Source of the DNA: Ktedonospora formicarum
Lineage (GTDB): Bacteria; Chloroflexota; Ktedonobacteria; Ktedonobacterales; Ktedonobacteraceae
DNA length: 64,000 bases
Reading direction: 5' to 3'
Assembly (NCBI RefSeq): GCF_016587355.1
Contig: NZ_BNJF01000001.1
Coordinates: 3,315,721 to 3,379,720 of the forward strand
Shown: in pieces, positions 58,586 to 64,000 of the stretch
How positions within the stretch are numbered: the first letter of the stretch is position 1
Layout of the letters: each line of letters opens with the position of its first letter
Translations under genes and position numbers: made by a program
The notes under the pieces: generated by a model
The model's database searches: none
Told to the model about the DNA's origin: nothing
Seen by the model: only the letters and a program-made list of their open reading frames with translations

Positions 58586-58830
58586 TAAAAAAAGCCCCTT
58601 CATCCTCACCGGGACGAAAAGGCCATATAACGCTCTCCGTGGTTCCACCCAAATTCCGCGTTATGTTGAACGCGCTCTGGCTAACTGATAACGCGGTTAA
58701 GGCGTGCACTTTACTGGCTCAGTACAGGCTGGCAAGGGGTATCTTCGATGCGCGGATAGGAGCACTTTCAGCCGCTGATGCATCCTCTCTGTGTGCCGTG
58801 AGCGACGAAGACATATCTTGCTTAAGCATC
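58586..58830 (-). promoter_or_regulatory. T-box leader of thrS
   Basis: On the minus strand the leader has a Stem I lower helix, GCAAG/CTTGC, an upper helix TCTTCG/CGAAGA, and distal-loop elements AGAGAGG and GGCTGAAAGTGC. The 3' side of the specifier loop reads ACC at 58738-58740, a threonine codon. The T-box core GGGTGGAACCACGG lies at about 58637-58650 on the plus complement, and its UGGA would pair with the UCCA end of uncharged tRNA-Thr. A terminator stem of about 12 bp (58586-58624) ends in U7. Uncharged tRNA-Thr should therefore permit readthrough into thrS. The 171 bases between terminator and thrS hold nothing else clear. Confidence 0.9.
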
Positions 58831-58967
58831 TATGGGTTTATCTATCGATAGTTGCGAGTTATGTTACCATACCACTCCCTGCTTGTAAAGTGTTTTATGC
58901 TCTTCTATTGGGCTGCGCTTCCCTTGGATACTGGCTGCTTTTGCGTTATACTCAAGCTTAAAGGTTT

Positions 58968-59060
58968 CGCCAACTATGCGCGAGCAATTAGTCCCAGCGC
59001 AGTGCCCATAAATTTTTCAATATATATATTGTCTTCTCTCCTCGCCAACTATGTGCGAGC
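58968..59060. repeat. Spaced 18-bp direct repeat upstream of paiB
   Basis: CGCCAACTATGCGCGAGC (58968-58985) recurs with one mismatch at 59043-59060 (CGCCAACTATGTGCGAGC), 75 bases apart from start to start. The second copy lies 24 bases before the paiB start. This could be a pair of regulator sites. Confidence 0.5.
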
Positions 59061-59084
59061 GAAGAGCATAGCAAAGGGGGCTTC

Positions 59085-59717
59085 ATGTACGTTCCTAAAC
59101 ATAACCGTGAAGATGATCTTGCGACGCTTCAATCATTTATGCAGAACTACCCATTTGCGATCCTGGTTGCACGCCAGAATGGCGACCTGGTTGCGAGCCA
59201 TATCCCGCTGACGTATGATCCCCAGGCTGGTGAGTATGGGACTCTGTTCGGCCATGTGGCCCTGGGGAATCAACAATGGAAGGTCTTTGATGATCCTCAG
59301 GAGGTCCTAGCTATTTTCCAAGGGCCACATACTTATATTTCGGCTTCCTGGTATGAGATGCCTGAGAAGAGTGTACCCACCTGGAATTACGCGGTTGTGC
59401 ATGCTTATGGAAGTACGCGCCGCCTAACTCCAGATGAGCTGTTTCAGCATCTGGCGGCTCTGACAGGCATGCTTGAACGAGAAGATGGGGAAGGTTGGCA
59501 GTTTCGGGCGAACGATGAGATGATTCAGCGTATGGCGAAGGGGGTGGTTGGCTTCGCGCTGCCAATAACGCGCCTGGAAGGTAAATACAAGCTGAGTCAG
59601 AATCGCTCACAGAACGATCAGAGACTTGTCATTCAAGCGCTGAACGAGTCCTCTGGTACACATGAGCAAGAGGTGGCCTCAATGATGCAAAAACACTTCC
59701 GTGAGCATGAGGGGTAG
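59085..59717 (+). CDS. paiB: PaiB-type FMN-binding negative regulator
   Basis: The 210-residue protein has the split-barrel FMN-binding fold of PaiB/FMN_bind_2, with MYVPKHNREDDLATLQSFMQ, DLVASHIPLTYDP and the conserved SASWYEMPEKSVPTWNYAVVHAYG. In Bacillus PaiB is linked to control of sporulation and degradative enzymes, and in other bacteria it is near acetyltransferases, but no paiA is next to it here. The direct repeat upstream may be its operator. GGGG before ATG is a weak Shine-Dalgarno. The protein is cytoplasmic. Confidence 0.9.
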   Translation: MYVPKHNREDDLATLQSFMQNYPFAILVARQNGDLVASHIPLTYDPQAGEYGTLFGHVALGNQQWKVFDDPQEVLAIFQGPHTYISASWYEMPEKSVPTWNYAVVHAYGSTRRLTPDELFQHLAALTGMLEREDGEGWQFRANDEMIQRMAKGVVGFALPITRLEGKYKLSQNRSQNDQRLVIQALNESSGTHEQEVASMMQKHFREHEG

Positions 59718-59974
59718 CATTTTGTCTCTCGATTTTCTCAAGAGGCCGCTCAAGGTATTCGACATCTCGCTTTGCCTGCAATGGTAGAGTATACTAGCAA
59801 GCAATGGGCATCTCATTATGTGGTCAAGGGAGGGGGAAAATGGTACTCTCCCAAGAAGATGAAGTGCTATAATACAACACATATGTGCTGCAAGGTTGCC
59901 ACTTCACGGTCGAGGAATGCCCAGGAAGCTTATCCCAGTCTTATCAACCAATCTGCAGGAGTCTGGAGTCTACA
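59718..59974 (+). other. Intergenic region before the nitrilase-fold gene
   Basis: The nitrilase frame can be extended upstream to 59885, but the extra 30 residues are not family-like and a Shine-Dalgarno (GGAG) sits just before the ATG at 59975. No promoter or RNA was recognised. Confidence 0.4.
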
Positions 59975-61906
59975 ATGAGCACTCGCTTTGCTCCCCCCAC
60001 AAATTACCGCGTCGCGGCTATTCAGTATGCGCCGTCGCTTGGCGAGAAAGAAAGAAACATTGCCGATTTGCTTGCTCTCGTTGAAGAGGCTGCTCAGCAT
60101 GGTGCGCGCATTATCGTATTGCCGGAAATGGGCACCACTGGGCATTGTTGGGCATCGCGCGCGGAAATAGCTCCATATGTCGAGACTATACCGGGACCAA
60201 CCACACAGCACTTTCAAGTGCTGGCAACTCGTTATCAATGCTATATCGCCCTGGGCTTGCCAGAGGTTGACCCAGAGACGCAGGCTTATTACAACAGCCT
60301 GGCACTCCTTGGGCCTGAGGGTTTGGTAGGTACCTATCGCAAGTTGCACTCTTCTCTCTATGAACCGCGTTGGGCGCGCGATGGAGATCAGGGTATTCAG
60401 GTGTGGGAGACACCACTCGGTCGTCTGGGTGGTCTGATTGGGGAAGATAATGCCTATTTCGAGGCGGCTCGTCTCGCGGCCCTGCAAGGAGCGGACATCG
60501 TGCTATGTCCGACGAATTGGACACTTGAGCATAGTCCAATCAACTGGTGGATGGCACGGGCATTGGAGAATGGCATCTATGTGCTGGCGGCGAATCGCGA
60601 GGGGGTCGAGCGTGGAATACGCTTTCATGGCGGTAGCTGCCTAGTGAATCCAGATGGATCGATTCAGACCGCGTTAGAGGGCGGAACCGGGGTATTATAC
60701 GGTGAAGTAGATGTGACCCGTAGTCGGGAGAAGCGCTGGGGGAGTTCTCACAATTACCAAGGGGATCGCTTGGCGGATCGGCGACCGCGTGCCTATGTTT
60801 CTTTGACCAATAATCAATATCTCTGGGAACCTTTGCGTTATCACAGCCTGTATGAGCTTGGCGAGTTGCCGCCTGGTCAACTCTCCTGCGTGGGTTTTCT
60901 ACAGCTCAGCCTGCAAAGTTTTGGCTCCTCCCAATCCACAACGCCGCTTCAGATCATACAAAACCTTGTGCGTATGTCTATTCGCGATAATGCTCCAGCA
61001 AGTCCAGATGTTCTGGTATTGCCAGAACTGGCGCTCCCTGGACCTGTCTTGCTTCAGTCCACAAGCCAGAATCCTGATCAGTCCTTCGCGGAACATATGC
61101 GGGCGCATGCCATTAGCATTCCCGGTCCGGAGACGGACGAACTGGTAGCGCTTGCCAATGAACTCCAATTGAGCATGGTTATCGGTGTAGCGGAGCATGA
61201 CCAGGGGCAGTACTATAACACTGTGCTGTTGCTCGATCCTCAAGGTATTTATGGGACTTATCGCAAACTGCACTTGACGCGTCGGGATCGGCTCTGGGCC
61301 TCGCCCGGAAACCTCGGCCTAAGTACGTTTGACACACCCAGTGGACGTATTGGGCTGGCGACCGGCTATGATGTACTCTTCCCTGAGACCTTGCGTGTTC
61401 TGGCTGGCCTGGGCACTGACCTGGTATGCGCACCTGCCTTCCTGGATTTCCCTAATCCGGTTTCCATGACAGTGCCGCCAACCGCCAAGGGACCCTATAG
61501 CTTCTTGCTGGATGAGGAGGAGCGCCTGCATCACTTGATTTGGAGTGTGCGTGCCGCCGAACATGATGTCTATCTTGCCCTGACCAATTGGAGTCAGACG
61601 TGGGCTGGGGTTGGTGCTAATGGTATGAGTGGTGTGTTCTCGCCAACCAGCAATGTCGAAGTGGTTGCCGATGAGGATGATCCTGGCTTGATGATGATGA
61701 CCATTGACACGCGCGAACAGCGTACTGGGCGTCGTACGACTCACACTCTGGATTATGCTCCTGGCGATATGGCAGGCTCTCTAACTGGCGAACTGGCCTA
61801 TAACGTGCTTGATTCCATTCCTGGAAATGTTGTGCGCGCTAAACCTATGCTACGCAAGCGCCAACCTTACTGGTACCTTGACCTCGTGAGAGAGCGCCAG
61901 CATTGA
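59975..61906 (+). CDS. Tandem nitrilase-fold protein with both catalytic cysteines replaced
   Basis: The 643-residue protein contains two carbon-nitrogen hydrolase domains in tandem, about 10-290 and 305-600. Domain 1 keeps the catalytic Glu (E51, VLPEMGTTG) and Lys (K123, TYRKLHSS), but the nucleophile position, normally Cys in a GxxICxD-type motif, is Gly (G156, GGLIGEDNAYFE). Domain 2 likewise has E351 (LPELALPG) and K431 (TYRKLHLT), but Gly (G464, LATGYDVLFPE). Both domains therefore keep the fold and two of three residues while lacking the nucleophile. It is unlikely to hydrolyse nitriles or amides in the usual way. It may be a binding or regulatory protein, or use another chemistry. A terminator follows. 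Confidence 0.85.
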   Translation: MSTRFAPPTNYRVAAIQYAPSLGEKERNIADLLALVEEAAQHGARIIVLPEMGTTGHCWASRAEIAPYVETIPGPTTQHFQVLATRYQCYIALGLPEVDPETQAYYNSLALLGPEGLVGTYRKLHSSLYEPRWARDGDQGIQVWETPLGRLGGLIGEDNAYFEAARLAALQGADIVLCPTNWTLEHSPINWWMARALENGIYVLAANREGVERGIRFHGGSCLVNPDGSIQTALEGGTGVLYGEVDVTRSREKRWGSSHNYQGDRLADRRPRAYVSLTNNQYLWEPLRYHSLYELGELPPGQLSCVGFLQLSLQSFGSSQSTTPLQIIQNLVRMSIRDNAPASPDVLVLPELALPGPVLLQSTSQNPDQSFAEHMRAHAISIPGPETDELVALANELQLSMVIGVAEHDQGQYYNTVLLLDPQGIYGTYRKLHLTRRDRLWASPGNLGLSTFDTPSGRIGLATGYDVLFPETLRVLAGLGTDLVCAPAFLDFPNPVSMTVPPTAKGPYSFLLDEEERLHHLIWSVRAAEHDVYLALTNWSQTWAGVGANGMSGVFSPTSNVEVVADEDDPGLMMMTIDTREQRTGRRTTHTLDYAPGDMAGSLTGELAYNVLDSIPGNVVRAKPMLRKRQPYWYLDLVRERQH

Positions 61907-61930
61907 ACCTTTTGTTTCCTGGGATATCGC

Positions 61931-61993
61931 AAGGTCAGGAGGGGATGAGCGGAGTTTGTCACCAGTCAACTCCACTTATCTCCTCCTGACCTT
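61931..61993 (+). terminator. Terminator after the nitrilase-fold gene
   Basis: AAGGTCAGGAGG... and ...CCTCCTGACCTT pair over about 26 positions with a few mismatches around an 11-base loop. It begins 25 bases beyond the stop codon. Confidence 0.8.
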
Positions 61994-62136
61994 ACAAGAT
62001 ACCTGTACGCTAAGTCCTCCCTGACTAGACAACTATTGCTACCGATTGTGTAAGGGGTTATGATATCGTGTAGCTGGATCTCTTAAAGTTGCTACAAAGA
62101 TAACACCACTATCGTAATTGCTGAAGCAGGTTTAGT

Positions 62137-64000
62137 ATGCAAAGTCAAAGCGCCAGAACACAATTACAGATCACGCAAAGCGTGCGGATGCGGCGCTGGT
62201 ATATAGCGATAACCATGCTGCTCTATATGTGTGGCATTTTTTTCGTTGCTCTAGCCACATATCGTGAGCTGGTCTTAGGGGATCATACATTTGTGGTTCT
62301 CGCAATTCTGGTGGTGTTACTTGTGATACTATGTCTGGTGCATGCGATTCTGACCTTACGTCGAAATCTGCGATTTGTCCAGGCGTATGCACAACAGGAG
62401 CACGAAACACATCTGTTAGGAGTCCTTCTTAACCAGCTTGCCGACATTCTTGAATGTGAGCATCTGCGGGTGCAGGCGACTCGTACCCTTATTTCGACGC
62501 TTGGCTATGATGTCGCGACGCTCTTTCTGCTGGAACAGGCGGCGGGCACCTCTCAACCACTTCTGGTAAATGTGGCGTCTAGTACCACAGAAGCGGAGAG
62601 CTGGCGTTTCTGGGGCGCGAATGAATTGACTGCCATCTGTCTGTCTGGGCAGGAGACAACACTGAATTGGAGCAAGCGCCACATTGGCGAAATCGCGGAG
62701 TTCGATTTCTGGTGGCAGCGGCAACAGGGATCGATTATCAGCTTCTTTCCTTTGATATACCATGGCAGAAAGATTGGGGCTCTGGGCGTGGCGCGTCATA
62801 CTCAGGAAGGGCTAAACGCAAGCGATATCTCACTGCTTCGCCTATATGCCGAGCAATTGGCTGCCTTGCTTGAACACGCACATTTGTATGAGGAGTCACG
62901 AGAACGCGAAGCCTTCTCCCATGCCATTGCCAACATCGCGACCCGCCTGAATGCTGCCACCATTGAGCCTGTCGAGTTGAGTCAGTTGATTTGCGAAGAG
63001 GGTGGGCACGCGCTTAAGGCTGATTACACTATCTTGTATTTACCAGACGAGCAAGATGAAAACTTGCAGCCTCTGACGCATTGGTCAAGGGATATGGATC
63101 AGCGTGAGAGCTATATCCATTGGCCTGCTATTAGTCTGGATGAGCCAGATGGTCAGGCATTCTATGACCTTCAGCCGAGATTGCTCACGCTCAATGGTAC
63201 AAAGCCGCTCTCTAGCAGTGAGACCACGCATATGATTGGCTCTTTGATAGAGGGTGATAATACGTGGAACGTGCGGCATGGTCCTACATTGCGTGAAACC
63301 CTGTGGCAATGTGGAGGGCGCTCAGCTATTTTGACACCGATGATGTCTGAAGGTGATCCTATCGCTCTGTTGATCTTTGTGCGTGAGCAGACTGCGAGAC
63401 ACGATTGGCGCGCCTTCTCTGTCTTTGACCTTCCTCATGCTCAGGACTTCGGTGAACAGGCAGCGGTGGCCTTTACCAACGCGCGCTTATATGAACAATT
63501 GCGAACCGCGCATCGTCGTTTGCAAGAACTGGATCAGATGAAGGATCAGTTTATGGGAACGGCTTCTCATGAACTGCGTACCCCTCTTACCGCTGTTCAG
63601 GGCTATATTGAGCTACTGTCACAGTATGATGATATCCTGCCGTCAGATGAGCGACGTGACTTTCTGGAGAAGGCACGTCGGGGTTGCGACGAACTGGCGA
63701 TGCTTCTCTCCAACGTTATGGATGCGAGCCGTCTAGAGCGTGATGTTGCTGTGCGTGCGGCCCTGCTTAAGCCTGTTTCGCTCAAAGAGACTATTGAGAA
63801 TGTGGTGTTGATGATTGAGCCCAATCTGACCAAGGAAAGGCGTACTCTACAGGTTGAGGTGGCAGAAGATCTCTCTGTGCGTGCTGATCCTATGCGCTTG
63901 CGCCAGGTGCTTATGAATATATGCGCTAACGCCCTAAAATACTCGAAGCCACAAACTCCACTTGCGATTATTGCTTCAGCACAGCAGGAGCCAGCTTCAA
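62137..64000 (+). CDS. GAF-containing sensor histidine kinase (runs off the right edge)
   Basis: The frame is open from ATG 62137 to the window edge, 621 codons. There are two N-terminal membrane helices (about 23-43 and 50-72), then two GAF-like domains (about 95-245 and 265-440). A HisKA domain follows with the phospho-accepting histidine H478 in TASHELRTPLTAVQGYIELL, and the start of the HATPase domain with the N-box QVLMNICANALKYS. The G boxes lie beyond the edge. It is a membrane-bound sensor that would phosphorylate a partner response regulator, not seen in the window. The ligand is unknown; the linker between helices is very short, so sensing is likely cytoplasmic through the GAF domains. 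Confidence 0.9.
   Translation, partial: MQSQSARTQLQITQSVRMRRWYIAITMLLYMCGIFFVALATYRELVLGDHTFVVLAILVVLLVILCLVHAILTLRRNLRFVQAYAQQEHETHLLGVLLNQLADILECEHLRVQATRTLISTLGYDVATLFLLEQAAGTSQPLLVNVASSTTEAESWRFWGANELTAICLSGQETTLNWSKRHIGEIAEFDFWWQRQQGSIISFFPLIYHGRKIGALGVARHTQEGLNASDISLLRLYAEQLAALLEHAHLYEESREREAFSHAIANIATRLNAATIEPVELSQLICEEGGHALKADYTILYLPDEQDENLQPLTHWSRDMDQRESYIHWPAISLDEPDGQAFYDLQPRLLTLNGTKPLSSSETTHMIGSLIEGDNTWNVRHGPTLRETLWQCGGRSAILTPMMSEGDPIALLIFVREQTARHDWRAFSVFDLPHAQDFGEQAAVAFTNARLYEQLRTAHRRLQELDQMKDQFMGTASHELRTPLTAVQGYIELLSQYDDILPSDERRDFLEKARRGCDELAMLLSNVMDASRLERDVAVRAALLKPVSLKETIENVVLMIEPNLTKERRTLQVEVAEDLSVRADPMRLRQVLMNICANALKYSKPQTPLAIIASAQQEPAS

Noticed and set aside
58381..59211. 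Two plus-strand frames across the thrS leader
   Set aside because: They overlap the T-box leader on the opposite strand and the start of paiB; neither has a start signal or family resemblance.

Overview
The window looks like chromosomal DNA of a Chloroflexota bacterium, most probably of the class Ktedonobacteria. This is inferred from the gene repertoire (very large mixed regulatory and surface proteins, a TPR-CHAT protein, a DnaJ-WD40 fusion, several GlsB/YeaQ membrane proteins, split coenzyme-B12 mutases, T-box control of thrS) and from moderate GC content. No rRNA is present to confirm it. I see no phage, transposase or CRISPR array; it reads as ordinary chromosome with a few unusual accessory blocks.

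Layout. 1-11.5 kb, almost all minus strand: the 5' part of hisD, an MFS transporter, recO, tRNA-Cys and tRNA-Gly, a pair of large proteins (XPB-N/helicase-associated and SWIM zinc-finger), rsmE, prmA and a tandem GNAT acetyltransferase. 11.7-22.1 kb: acyl-CoA metabolism, with two mutase large subunits (one with the isobutyryl-CoA mutase active-site signature, one with the methylmalonyl-CoA mutase signature), a thiolase and a biotin carrier protein, mixed with murI, a PAP2-like membrane protein and an MFS transporter. 22.4-24.8 kb: a small Cys-rich protein followed by groES-groEL. 24.8-33.2 kb: single genes for a zinc-ribbon lipoprotein-like protein, a GT2 glycosyltransferase, DnaJ-WD40, an AlkA-type glycosylase, a TetR regulator, a DUF255 thioredoxin-fold protein and a universal stress protein.

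33.4-40.9 kb is the most unusual block: an ECF-like sigma factor behind a good promoter, a protein with two anti-sigma-type zinc motifs, a TPR-CHAT protease (interrupted by a frameshift) and a subtilase without signal peptide. I read it as a candidate regulated proteolytic cascade. 40.9-49.1 kb is an envelope block: three GlsB/YeaQ-type proteins, an MFS transporter, a TgpA-like transglutaminase, a double PH-like protein and a surface protein with YTP repeats. 49.5-64 kb: secA with a large repeat-built insertion, the glyoxylate shunt pair aceA-aceB, thrS with a T-box leader, paiB, a tandem nitrilase-fold protein whose two catalytic cysteines are both glycine, and the start of a GAF-containing histidine kinase.

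Two window-wide patterns stand out. First, a dispersed intergenic inverted repeat (ends CGAAAACCTGAG and GGTTTTCGNATAAG) occurs about seven times between genes, often starting at a stop codon and lying just ahead of the next gene. Second, four genes are each broken by a single missing base in a G6 or C6 tract; no G7 or C7 tract was seen anywhere, which suggests systematic homopolymer under-calling rather than real decay.
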